Source of the DNA: Candidatus Borrarchaeum weybense
Lineage (GTDB): Archaea; Asgardarchaeota; Sifarchaeia; Borrarchaeales; Borrarchaeaceae
Direction: 5' to 3'
Assembly: GCA_019057385.1 (NCBI GenBank)
Contig: JAHQJS010000007.1
Span: forward strand, 773,685-837,684
DNA length: 64,000 nucleotides
Shown: one piece after another, positions 45,401-54,073 of the stretch
Numbering within the stretch: the first letter of the stretch is position 1
How the letters are laid out: every line of letters starts with the position of its first letter
Translations under genes and position numbers: made by a program
The notes under the pieces: generated by a model
What the model saw: the letters and a program-made list of their open reading frames with translations, nothing else
Databases searched by the model: none
Told to the model about the DNA's origin: nothing

Positions 45401-46702
45401 ATGACTGACTTAGAAAAATTGCTACAGAGATTAAACGATAAGGACTCTAGGGGAAGGGAAGAGGCACTGTACGCCTTGGGTGAACTTGGTGATATACGTG
45501 CTGTAAAGCCACTGATTGATATACTCAAAGATCCTTCGATCCGATTGCGAAAAGGTGCTGCTGTGGCGTTAGGTTGGCTGAAAGATAAAAGGGCTGTTGA
45601 TCCTCTTTTAAAGTATCTTAAAACGGCTCAGGCGAGTGAGTTTAGTTCAATAACTTATGCACTCAGCGAATTAAAAGATAAGAAGGCAGTTGAACCGCTA
45701 ATTCAAATAGCGCTTGGATCGGATTCTCAACAGATACGCAAACCGTGTATTCGTGCGCTAGGCAAAATGGATGATAAGAGAGCAATAATTCCATTAATAG
45801 AAATTATTACAAATGAAAAAGAAGCTCTGGATTTTCAAAATTTCACTAAGGAAATTCTTGACAGAATGTTAGATGACGAAGGAATTAATGAGCTTATCAA
45901 AGCGTTTGATTATCCATATGAGGGGGTAAAATGGTTTGCATCAAGAAAATTAAGGGACTTAAGCGATAAAAGTTTTGAACCGCTTGTCCATGCTATAAAA
46001 GAAGGAAGTGGAGATCTAAGGAAATATTCTATTATAACAGTTGCAGAAATAGAGAATTCAAAAAATATTGATTTCCTTAATCAATTCATTAACGATGACC
46101 AATTGAAATACTATGCTGCAGTAGCATTAAGCCGAGGCGATACACAGGTTGTAAATATTTTAATTGAAGGACTTAAACACCCTTCAACATGGGTAAGAGA
46201 ACATTCTGCTTTAGCGTTAGGCAGGACAAAAGATAAGAAAGGCTTTGGTGTTTTAATTGCGGCACTTAAAGATCCAAGACGAGAAGTTCGCGCTGCTGCA
46301 GCAACAGCTTTAGGTGAACTGAGAGATGAAAACGCTATAGAGCCATTAATTCAAGCGATAGTTGATGAAACAAATGAGAACTACTATACGAAAGGTGCTT
46401 TTGTTCGGGAAGCTATCGCTAATGCCCTCGGGAAAATAGGTGGGGCTTCTGAACGTCTTTTAGAGCTTGCTAAAAATGAGAATATTAGATGGAATATTCG
46501 ATTTTTTTTCATAGTCGCTTTAGTTGAAATGGGAAACGAACAGGGAATAGATCTCATAATAGAAGGAATGAATCACTCTTTATGGTATATGCGTTATAAC
46601 TGTTCTAGGATACTCAAACGATTTGTCAAGGAAAAAAAGATTCCACTTGAGAAAATTAGAAAACCAATTGCATATTTCTTTGATCCTAGAGTTATTCGCT
46701 GA
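45401..46702 (+). CDS. HEAT-repeat (PBS lyase-type) protein, second copy
   Basis: 433 residues. It has the same repeat order as the first copy: REEALYALGELGDIRAVKPL, LRKGAAVALGWLKDKRAVDP, REHSALALGRTKDKKGFGVL, VRAAAATALGELRDENAIEP. The block 45644-45756 is identical to 44140-44252. The C-terminal third is the most diverged. A 200-bp gap without a gene separates the copies. Confidence 0.85.
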   Translation: MTDLEKLLQRLNDKDSRGREEALYALGELGDIRAVKPLIDILKDPSIRLRKGAAVALGWLKDKRAVDPLLKYLKTAQASEFSSITYALSELKDKKAVEPLIQIALGSDSQQIRKPCIRALGKMDDKRAIIPLIEIITNEKEALDFQNFTKEILDRMLDDEGINELIKAFDYPYEGVKWFASRKLRDLSDKSFEPLVHAIKEGSGDLRKYSIITVAEIENSKNIDFLNQFINDDQLKYYAAVALSRGDTQVVNILIEGLKHPSTWVREHSALALGRTKDKKGFGVLIAALKDPRREVRAAAATALGELRDENAIEPLIQAIVDETNENYYTKGAFVREAIANALGKIGGASERLLELAKNENIRWNIRFFFIVALVEMGNEQGIDLIIEGMNHSLWYMRYNCSRILKRFVKEKKIPLEKIRKPIAYFFDPRVIR

Positions 46703-46772
46703 ACACTCCAGTTTACACATCGGAGTTGTGAGTTCGATGTGATATAATAAAGATTTATATAATGCTCAGTAT

Positions 46773-46784
46773 ATATGGTCATAT
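46773..46784 (+). promoter_or_regulatory. Candidate ArsR operator
   Basis: ATATG-GT-CATAT is an inverted repeat 50-60 bp before the ArsR gene and about 10 bp after TTTATATAAT (46754-46763), a good box A. The site would overlap the start of transcription. Confidence 0.45.
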
Positions 46785-46833
46785 GTCGATATACAAAAGA
46801 AATCAGTATTTTGTATTTTAAAGAGTTTTAGGC

Positions 46834-47145
46834 GTGTTTATGATGGCTCCAGCAAACATGATTCGTGCAAAGGTATTTAAAGCAATCGCAGATCCTACTA
46901 GACTCGAAATAATCGAATTCTTGAAAGATAGCGAGAAATGCCAATGCGAAATCCACCCAGAATTGGAAAAAAGCCAGTCTACGGTCTCGCAACACCTAAA
47001 GATTTTGTTAGACTGTGGGATTTTGGCTTTCAGACGCGATGGCCAAAAAAAGATGTACAAAATAAAAGACCCAGATGTACTGCAAATTATTGAGTTAATT
47101 GATGACATAATAACAAAACACTATTCACAATTTATTTTAACTTAA
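46834..47145 (+). CDS. ArsR-family metalloregulator
   Basis: 103 residues from a GTG; ATGs at 46840 and 46843 are also possible. KVFKAIADPTRLEIIEFLKD, then KSQSTVSQHLKILLDCGILA and RRDGQKKMYKI form the winged helix. SEKCQCEIHPE places a C-x-C pair at the ArsR helix-3 metal site (ELCVCDL). The metal is unknown. It is followed by the GcvH-like gene. Confidence 0.85.
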   Translation: MFMMAPANMIRAKVFKAIADPTRLEIIEFLKDSEKCQCEIHPELEKSQSTVSQHLKILLDCGILAFRRDGQKKMYKIKDPDVLQIIELIDDIITKHYSQFILT

Positions 47146-47265
47146 ACAAACCAAATTGCCTATGACGAATCTAAGACGTAAGATATTCGAGTTTAATCTT
47201 TAAATTGAATTGTTCAAGAATTTCTTATGCTATAAAATACTTAAATCCTTAGATGGAGGCTTTGC

Positions 47266-47724
47266 ATGTCCCTTGAAGTAGAGGAAGATGAGGACGAATT
47301 CAGAGTGAATTACAATAACAATGTGATGCATTTTCCCAAGCATATATATTATACAGAACAAGATTTGTGGATGAGAGTAGGGGAGGTTAGCGGAATTGCA
47401 ACAGTTGGGCTAACTGACTATTCTTTATTATTACTTAGTGAAATTACTTCTTTAGAAATTAAAACAGATCCTGATACTGTTGTTTCGCCCATGGAAGAGA
47501 TCGGTTTTATAAAATCAAATAAAACTGAATTGAAAATATTTCCACCTGTTTCAGGAAAAATAATTGCCATAAATAGCAGGCTTAAAGATCAACCAAATGT
47601 AGGACGAGACAATTATGAGAGAGGATGGCTGTTCAAAATAAGTCCAAGTGAACTAGATTCGGAACTTCGTGATTTGTGCATTAATGCGAAATACTATGTT
47701 AAAGTCTTGCAAGAACGTTTGTAA
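47266..47724 (+). CDS. GcvH-like lipoyl carrier protein
   Basis: 152 residues, GGAGG before the ATG. IYYTEQDLWMRVGEVSGIAT and VGLTDYSLLLLSEITSLEI match the H-protein fold. IGFIKSNKTELKIFPPVSGK aligns with the lipoylation loop (G-x-V-E-S-V-K-A), placing K86 at the lipoyl-lysine position. NYERGWLFKISPS follows. It has a 20-residue acidic N-terminal extension. No GcvT, GcvP or L-protein is nearby, so it may be a stand-alone carrier. The stop codon lies at the edge of the adjacent TnpB element, so the tail may be altered. Confidence 0.85.
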   Translation: MSLEVEEDEDEFRVNYNNNVMHFPKHIYYTEQDLWMRVGEVSGIATVGLTDYSLLLLSEITSLEIKTDPDTVVSPMEEIGFIKSNKTELKIFPPVSGKIIAINSRLKDQPNVGRDNYERGWLFKISPSELDSELRDLCINAKYYVKVLQERL

Positions 47725-49005
47725 ACTACCTCACGTTAAAGCTGTGAGGCTTTTAGCTGTACTTAGTTTCAGTCCCCTTCTGTGCAGAAGAGTTTCAACC
47801 TCATCGCACGCTAACACATGGGCGTGTTTACCACAGCCCAGCCCAGTAATCCGCATGTAGCGTCGGGCTATATTTCGTGCACCGTTTAAATCGGAATTCA
47901 GGGTATGACAACAGGTACGACATACAAAGAAGCCACGATGGCGGGAGGTGTTCCGGCTATGACAACGATTGCATTCCTTACTGGTATAGTGGGGGCGAAC
48001 ATAGACTACCCTGACGCCTTTCAGGGTCGCTTTGTACTCCAAAAAGCGTTGCAGTTCCCGGAAGGCCCATTTATGTACCCACCTGTTATATTTAGCTGTC
48101 TTCCTGATGTAGGTCAGTTCCTCCATCACCAGCACGTCGCCTTCGGACAGTTTCTCCACAATTCGCTTGGAGATGTTGTGGTTGACCCAGGTCATAAACC
48201 GTTTCCACGCGCCACTCACGCGTTGTAGTTTGCGTTTCGCGGCACGTGTGCCTTTAGACTGGAGTTCCGCCACCAAGCGCTCCCAGCGGATCCGTTGCTG
48301 TTTGACACTACCGAAGAACTCGGCGTCACTGGTTACTGCCAGCGTATTGACTCCTAAATCGACACCCAGTATTTTGCAGTGGTTGGTAGCTGTTGGCTGG
48401 AGGGTGGTCTCTTTGGAAAAGGTAAAGCAGAAGAAAAACCGCCCTTTGTAGTCCTTGATCAGGGTGCTCTCGCCCAGTTTCCAGGCCAGATAGGGCTCAA
48501 ATACTTCCGGAATCACTACTTGGAATCTGACACGCCCCTTAAGAGTTGACAATGAGAGACACGTCCAGTCTTTGGATACAGAGGCACAGCGCGGGAAATT
48601 ATACCTGATCGCCAGTTCTGGGGAGACTTCTGGTTTGGATCGCGCCCGTTTGACCATTTCAACCGCCTGAGTAATGGCATTGATCACCAGTTGCGCCTGT
48701 AGACCGAAACGCGCTTTCACCTCATATTAACAGCGTGGTTGCAATGCTGCCTTAGAGGTAATCTGATGTTGCCAGGCGACTTCAATGCAAAATTGGACCG
48801 CCTGCGCATAGACCCGCATGGTGTCATTCAGGACTTCAGAACCCTCAGCCAGTTTAACTTTGGCGGTCACCACCACTTTCATGAGAGAATATTATGAGCG
48901 TAACATTATTTAAAGGCAGAGAGACCCTGCTATAACTGAAACAGTGCCTCAATTCCTCCCCACCCTGAAGGATTGGTGCTTCCTTGAGGCGGAACCGTGA
49001 AAAGA
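47721..49005 (-). mobile_element. IS1341-type (TnpB-only) element, inactive
   Basis: The right end (low coordinate) reads on the minus strand GTGAGGTAGTTTAC after the hairpin CCTCAC/GTGAGG (about 47730-47750). The left end carries the CAATTCCTCCCC...TTCCTTGAGG stem at about 48950-48990. The gene inside has a stop codon. GC content exceeds that of the surrounding genes. Confidence 0.65.
47731..48882 (-). pseudogene. tnpB: TnpB interrupted by an in-frame stop
   Basis: Starting at the ATG 48880-48882, the frame reads MKVVVTAKVKLAEGSEVLND and on to SKAALQPRC, then TAA at 48727-48729, and continues in frame as YEVKARFGLQAQLVINAITQ. This is codon 52. The rest is intact: KILGVDLGVNTLAV (RuvC Asp), DVLVMEELTYIRK (Glu), CNRCHSRNTSRHRGF with CRTCCHTLNSDLNGARN (zinc finger and last Asp). 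A GTG directly after the stop could restart a 329-residue product lacking the N-terminus. The C-terminal codons overlap the right-end hairpin. Confidence 0.85.
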
Positions 49006-49062
49006 ATTGAAAAATAAGTACATATACAGAGCTATTAGGGAAGATAAGTGCATCGTCTCTTG

Positions 49063-49596
49063 TTAGAATGAAAGTCCAAATTCATATGCCTTTTTCATTG
49101 CTTCTTGATTCTCTTTAATTTCTCCTTTTTCATACGCTTTTGCTAAGAGTGTTCCAATAAATCTCATTTTCAAATAATCGAATGACATGTTAAACATATC
49201 AACTATAGGTCTACAGGCATCCGCACCTTCTTCCGAGGGAGTTACAAGAACGAATTTCTTACCTTCTAGTTTTCTGTTTGCAACAAAAGGTCTCATTCTA
49301 TCAATTAGAAGTTTCATCTTTCCAGTTGGTCCATACCAGTAGAGTGGAGTCCCAAATATGATTAAATCTGCCTCTTCCATTTTTGGATAAATCTCTTGCA
49401 TTCCATCATATAGGGGGCAGACGTAATCAGCTTTTTTACAAGCACGGCAATCAATACAAGGCGCTATATCATATTCGTACAGATACAATTTTTCGTTCTT
49501 ATGACCTTTTTTTTCACTGCCCTTCAAAATCTCTTCAACTAGTATGTCTGTATTACCCTCTTTTCTGGGACTGCCAATTAATGCCAAGATCTTCAT
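49063..49596 (-). CDS. NADPH-dependent FMN reductase / iron-sulfur flavoprotein-like
   Basis: 177 residues from the ATG at 49596, preceded by GAGGGA (an ATG four codons upstream overlaps that site). KILALIGSPRKEGNTDILVE is the flavodoxin-fold FMN loop, and CIDCRACKKADYVCPLYDGM gives a C-x2-C-x2-C-x6-C motif as in iron-sulfur flavoproteins. FGTPLYWYGPTGKMKLLIDR is the second FMN segment. It is likely an oxygen- or peroxide-handling or general electron-transfer flavoprotein. It neighbours a DJ-1/PfpI protein on the same strand. Confidence 0.85.
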   Translation of the reverse strand: MKILALIGSPRKEGNTDILVEEILKGSEKKGHKNEKLYLYEYDIAPCIDCRACKKADYVCPLYDGMQEIYPKMEEADLIIFGTPLYWYGPTGKMKLLIDRMRPFVANRKLEGKKFVLVTPSEEGADACRPIVDMFNMSFDYLKMRFIGTLLAKAYEKGEIKENQEAMKKAYEFGLSF

Positions 49597-49647
49597 AATA
49601 TCCCTCATTAGGTCTTAGTTGTTCAGCGACATTTTCTCGTTCTTGAG

Positions 49648-50172
49648 TCAAATATCCGAAAGAGTTTTTATGATTTCTTTACAGAAGGCAGGGAGGTCAT
49701 CTGGTGTGCGAGAAGTGATTATGTTTCCATCTCTAACAACTTCTTGATCAAGATAAGTCGCTCCAGCATTTACCAGATCATCCTTTATTGCATAAAAACA
49801 TGTCGCCTTACGATCTTCTAAAAGATTTGCTGATATCAACAACCAAGGACCATGGCAAATTGCTGCGACAGGTCCTTTTTTATAAACCTCTTGAACTAGT
49901 TTAATCATCTTAGGATAGCGTCTAAAGCGATCTGGAGCGTAACCTCCAGGAATAACCAATGCATCAAGCTCATCAGAAGAAATCTTGTTGATATCAGTGT
50001 CAACTTTAACTGGAAGTCCATGTTTCCCGACATAATTTTCTTTCAATCCAGTTCCTATAAGTATAATCTTTGCACCTTCTTCTCTTAATCTATGTACAGG
50101 ATACCATAATTCAAGATCTTCGTATAAATCCTCTGCTAAAATTCCAATAGTCTTTCCTTCTAACTGTCCCAT
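49648..50172 (-). CDS. DJ-1/PfpI family protein
   Basis: 174 residues, GAAGGAGGAATTTGG before the ATG. TIGILAEDLYEDLELWYPVH, the nucleophile elbow GPVAAICHGPWLLISA with the Cys, and DQEVVRDGNIITSRTPDDLP match PfpI/YhbO-type proteins. The Glu in EDLYEDLEL is the expected charge partner. Such proteins act as proteases, deglycases or redox chaperones. Function here unknown. Confidence 0.92.
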   Translation of the reverse strand: MGQLEGKTIGILAEDLYEDLELWYPVHRLREEGAKIILIGTGLKENYVGKHGLPVKVDTDINKISSDELDALVIPGGYAPDRFRRYPKMIKLVQEVYKKGPVAAICHGPWLLISANLLEDRKATCFYAIKDDLVNAGATYLDQEVVRDGNIITSRTPDDLPAFCKEIIKTLSDI

Positions 50173-50309
50173 CCAAATTCCTCCTTCAACGACAATTTGA
50201 AACCTGTATATTCAACACCGCATAAAAATGATATCCATTTATGCAATAATGCATAAAAACACACTTTTTTATATGAACTACTCCTTTAATAGATTTCTTG
50301 GGTGTAAAA

Positions 50310-51842
50310 ATGGTGCAAGCTATGATCAATACAAAATTGATGCAGGCAGTTCAAGATATGATTGGTGAACTTTCAACTAGCCTAGGAGAAGATAAATTAT
50401 CAATTGATAAGCCTACAAGACTTGTTTATAGAATTACTCACGGTCCTGAGGCGCTTCTACACGAAAGTTTAGATGATTTCACACCAGCAGCAATAGTGAG
50501 ACCAACATCCACGGAAGACGTTCAAACGATCGTTAAACTTGCAGATAAGTATGAGGTTCCGATCGTACCTCAAGGTGGACGAACATGCACATATGGGGCA
50601 GAAGCGATACGTGATTGCATTGTGATCGATACTGCTACAATGGATAAAATCCTTGAAATCGACGAAGGGAGTTATCGAATTACTGCTGAAGCAGGAGTGC
50701 GTGTTGTTGACTTTCACAGATACCTAGAAGAAAGAGGCTTCATGTGTGTAGACTTTCCAACAATGAATAAAGCAGCCACTTTAGGGGCTCGTGCCGCTCT
50801 TAATGGCTATAATAAGTTCGAAAATCGATGGGGAAGCTCAGGATATCATATTAAGGGATTAGAAGTCGTTTTACCCAATGGGGAGGCTGTCTGGCTTGGT
50901 AGAGGAACTAGTGCACCTACAAAATCAGTTGTAGGGCTTAATATGATGGACCTCTTCATTGGATCAAGAGGAACTCTGGGGGTTGTTACAAAAGTAACTG
51001 AACGCTTTATTGATATGCCTCCTAGCTATCACTATGGAATTAGAGCGTTTAAGGACTACGAAGACGGGCTTAAGACATATATAGATCTTAGAAAACCTTT
51101 GAATGCTGGTCTATTATGGAGATCAAAGGTATATCATAAATGGTTTTTGAGTCAAGCTGTAAAGGGTATGCTTGAGATTGATTTCCCAGATGATGTTGAA
51201 ATGTTGGTGGATTACCATATTCTAGGCGAGCCTGATGTTGTTGAACAAATGGAAAAACATGCAATAAGAATAATGGAAGACCACAATGGGTTTTGGAGAG
51301 ATGATATGCCCCCAACAGACATTATAGGAAGAATGCATGAGACAATAGAGAAATACATGGGAATGGGAGGATTATGGAGCGACCGGATTATAAATGGAGG
51401 AATGGCTAATCGAATAATTCCTCTAGACCCGATGATTCCTGATTCCAAGCTTTTAGAATATTATAAAGAATACTTGAAACTACTCCGCGAGATAGAAGAC
51501 GGTGAAAGTTATCCCGCGCTGACAGATAGTATGAAAGTCCTTAATCCAGCAGGACCAGTCCCTGGAGATGTAGGTTATAGCAAGATATGGATACTACTAC
51601 TTGCAAATTGGAATAAATGGGACAATGAAACGCGTAAAGAATTCAAAGACTGGTTCAGACGTCATGCTGAACTAGCATTGCGTTTTGATGGATCAATAAC
51701 AGGTACTCATGGCTTTATACCAAGAGAAATGGAAGTTGAACTTGTAAGAAAAGAAGTCGGTGAGAAAACCTACGAGTTCATGAAGATGATCAAAAAAACT
51801 ATTGACCCAAAGAACATTATGAATCCTAAGGTACGATTTTAG
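50310..51842 (+). CDS. FAD-binding oxidase (GlcD/DLD type), second pair
   Basis: 510 residues from the ATG at 50310 (the frame opens four codons earlier with TTG). AAIVRPTSTEDVQTIVKLAD, VPIVPQGGRTCTYGAEAI, IVIDTATMDKILEIDEGSYR and LFIGSRGTLGVVTKVTERFI are the PCMH FAD domain. The C-terminal DPKNIMNPKVRF is typical. It is somewhat longer than the first-pair oxidase and only distantly similar. The iron-sulfur partner starts 20 bp downstream. Confidence 0.88.
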   Translation: MVQAMINTKLMQAVQDMIGELSTSLGEDKLSIDKPTRLVYRITHGPEALLHESLDDFTPAAIVRPTSTEDVQTIVKLADKYEVPIVPQGGRTCTYGAEAIRDCIVIDTATMDKILEIDEGSYRITAEAGVRVVDFHRYLEERGFMCVDFPTMNKAATLGARAALNGYNKFENRWGSSGYHIKGLEVVLPNGEAVWLGRGTSAPTKSVVGLNMMDLFIGSRGTLGVVTKVTERFIDMPPSYHYGIRAFKDYEDGLKTYIDLRKPLNAGLLWRSKVYHKWFLSQAVKGMLEIDFPDDVEMLVDYHILGEPDVVEQMEKHAIRIMEDHNGFWRDDMPPTDIIGRMHETIEKYMGMGGLWSDRIINGGMANRIIPLDPMIPDSKLLEYYKEYLKLLREIEDGESYPALTDSMKVLNPAGPVPGDVGYSKIWILLLANWNKWDNETRKEFKDWFRRHAELALRFDGSITGTHGFIPREMEVELVRKEVGEKTYEFMKMIKKTIDPKNIMNPKVRF

Positions 51843-51861
51843 ATGATAGATGGTGATCTTA

Positions 51862-53049
51862 ATGAGCGAAGAAATGGATGAACCCTTAACTTTACAGGAC
51901 CAAGAGCCACAACTATGGACTTGTATTTGTTGCTATTGTGGATTATGCATTGAAAGTTGTCCAGCCTATAGAGAATTGAAAAATGAGGCTGTTTCGGCAA
52001 GAGGAATCTCTCAAGTTGCGTTGGGTATTGCTTGGGATGAAATTGACCTCTCTGAGTTGTCGGATGATATCGTCTATGCTTGTACTGGGTGTAGATGGTG
52101 TGACTGGATTTGTTCACAAAATACTCCAATTAAAATAGTCCGTGACGGTTCAAGAAAAACAAGAGTAAGTGGTGCAACTGTATCAGAAATTCTGAGATCC
52201 ATGAAAGCAGAAGAAGGAACGATTCCTCCCGAGATTCGAGATGCTCTCAATAATATTGTAAAGCATGGAAACCCTTATGGTGGTCCAAAGGCGCAAAAAG
52301 ACAAATGGGTAGATGACCTTGGCATGAAAATAGATGGTTCAGAGACTATACTCTATGTAGGATCAACGGTTCCATACGACGATAGAGCTGCCAGAGCTGC
52401 AGAAGCATTAGTTAGCGTTTTCAAAAAAGCAAACCTAAATTTCGGTATACTAGGTAGCGAAGAAATAGATAGCGGTGCTTTTTCAAGAATGATGGGTGAA
52501 GAAGGCCTATTTTTTGAAATGTATGATTCGCTAATAGAGACTTTCGAGAAATATGGAATTAAAAAAATAATTTGTCTCTCTCCACATGATTACGATACTT
52601 TCAGAGAATATTACTATGATATTGATGGCATCGAAGTCAAGCATTATACAGAAGTACTCTGGGAAATGATTGATAGTGGCAAAATAGAATTTAATAACGA
52701 ATTTGATCAAAGAGTCACATACCACGATCCTTGTTATTTGGGGCGACGAAGTGAAATATATGATGCTCCACGAAAAATATTGCAGAGCATACCAAAACTA
52801 GATTTCGTTGAAATGTATTTTACAAGAGAGAATGCGCATTGTTGTGGTGGTGGAGGCACTGGACTCTGGCTAGATCTCCCTAAAATCAACATGGATATGA
52901 CGCGTTCTGATGAAGCTAAAGAAAAAGACGTGGATTATTTAGCTGTTGCATGTCCTATTTGCCTGCAAATGCTTGACAGTGCTATGAAGAGCAAGGATTA
53001 TGAAATAGAGGTTAGAGACATTGCTGAAATTGTAGAAAAAGCAATGTAG
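51862..53049 (+). CDS. Iron-sulfur CCG-domain protein with one degenerate CCG site
   Basis: 395 residues from the ATG at 51862, preceded by GGTGATC. N-terminal ferredoxin motifs CICCYCGLCIESCPAY and CTGCRWCDWICSQNTP are intact. The second CCG domain is complete (TYHDPCYLGRRSEI, HCCGGGGTGLWL, AVACPICLQML). The first has lost its cysteines: the CCG position reads SEEIDSGAFSRMMGEEGLF and the later CPHC position reads LSPHDYDTF. One noncubane cluster is therefore missing, unlike the protein at 42704. Confidence 0.85.
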   Translation: MSEEMDEPLTLQDQEPQLWTCICCYCGLCIESCPAYRELKNEAVSARGISQVALGIAWDEIDLSELSDDIVYACTGCRWCDWICSQNTPIKIVRDGSRKTRVSGATVSEILRSMKAEEGTIPPEIRDALNNIVKHGNPYGGPKAQKDKWVDDLGMKIDGSETILYVGSTVPYDDRAARAAEALVSVFKKANLNFGILGSEEIDSGAFSRMMGEEGLFFEMYDSLIETFEKYGIKKIICLSPHDYDTFREYYYDIDGIEVKHYTEVLWEMIDSGKIEFNNEFDQRVTYHDPCYLGRRSEIYDAPRKILQSIPKLDFVEMYFTRENAHCCGGGGTGLWLDLPKINMDMTRSDEAKEKDVDYLAVACPICLQMLDSAMKSKDYEIEVRDIAEIVEKAM

Positions 53050-53111
53050 CCAATTATTTCTCTCACCATTTTTTTTAAATTTCTTTAAGAAAAAGAAAGG
53101 TGATCTGCAGT

Positions 53112-54068
53112 CTACATTTCTGAGTGTTTGCATAGTTCGAGGAGTCTGTTCCATTCTTTATCGACGTATTCTTGAATGACATTAATGATTACTTCATTTT
53201 TTTCTGGCTTGAATAGGTGTCTGAGTCGTCCTTGATACTTAAGATATTCTTCAATAGGGATTTTAGATGCTTTTTTGTCTGGATGATTTATAGTAAATTT
53301 GTGTCCCCACTCAATTTCATACAAAGGAAAGAATCGTGATTCGACTGCCAGGCGAGCCACTTGAATGCTCATGCTAGTATCAAATCTCCAGCCTCTGGTG
53401 CAGGGTTGAATACAATGCACAAAGGCAGGACCCTTGATATCTACTGCTCGTTTTACTTTTCGTACAAAATCTAAAGGATATGCAACACTGGCAGTTGCAG
53501 CGTATTCTAATCCGTGTGCAGCAATAATACGAATTAAAGGCTTCTTAGATCTTTTCTTACCTTGCTGGACTTTTCCAACTGGTGAAGTTGTCGTCCATGC
53601 TGCGTGCATGGTTGCCCCACTTCTTTGAATACCTGTGTTCATATATGCCTCATTGTCATAACAAATGTAAGCAAAGTCTTCACCGCGATCTATAGCTCCA
53701 CTTATTGATTGTAAACCAATATCATAAGTCCCGCCATCACCGCCTATAGTAACAACTTCAATATCGCGTTTTAGTATCTCACCCTTTCTCATTAATACGT
53801 CAAGACCTGCACGTACGCCTGAAGCTGTAGCTGCTGCATTTTCAAATGCATTGTGTATCCACGGGACACTCCACGCATTATGTGGGAAAATTGTGCCGGA
53901 TACTTCAAGGCATCCTGTAGCATTCACTACGATTAAGGGTTTATCAACTGCCTTTGTCATAAGTCGTGCAATTGTTCCTGCACCACAACCTGTACAAAGC
54001 CTATGTCCAGAATTAAATCGTTCTTCTTTTGGTAAATCTGAAAGTTTTGTTGGATAATCTGATGTCAT
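53112..54068 (-). CDS. porB: 2-oxoacid (pyruvate) ferredoxin oxidoreductase, beta subunit
   Basis: 318 residues from the ATG at 54068, with GAGGTG upstream; a GTG three codons earlier overlaps the porA stop. LCTGCGAGTIARLMTKA, NATGCLEVSGTIFPHNAWSV and VTIGGDGGTYDIGLQSISGA (the TPP-binding GDG...) are diagnostic. FVHCIQPCTRGWRFDTSMSI supplies further cluster cysteines. PorB carries the thiamine pyrophosphate and one [4Fe-4S] cluster. Coupled to porA. Confidence 0.93.
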   Translation of the reverse strand: MTSDYPTKLSDLPKEERFNSGHRLCTGCGAGTIARLMTKAVDKPLIVVNATGCLEVSGTIFPHNAWSVPWIHNAFENAAATASGVRAGLDVLMRKGEILKRDIEVVTIGGDGGTYDIGLQSISGAIDRGEDFAYICYDNEAYMNTGIQRSGATMHAAWTTTSPVGKVQQGKKRSKKPLIRIIAAHGLEYAATASVAYPLDFVRKVKRAVDIKGPAFVHCIQPCTRGWRFDTSMSIQVARLAVESRFFPLYEIEWGHKFTINHPDKKASKIPIEEYLKYQGRLRHLFKPEKNEVIINVIQEYVDKEWNRLLELCKHSEM

Positions 54069-54073
54069 TTTAC

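Noticed and set aside
48727..48729. TAA at codon 52 of TnpB as recoding (selenocysteine or pyrrolysine)
   Set aside because: Those use TGA and TAG; a plain nonsense mutation in a decaying element is simpler.
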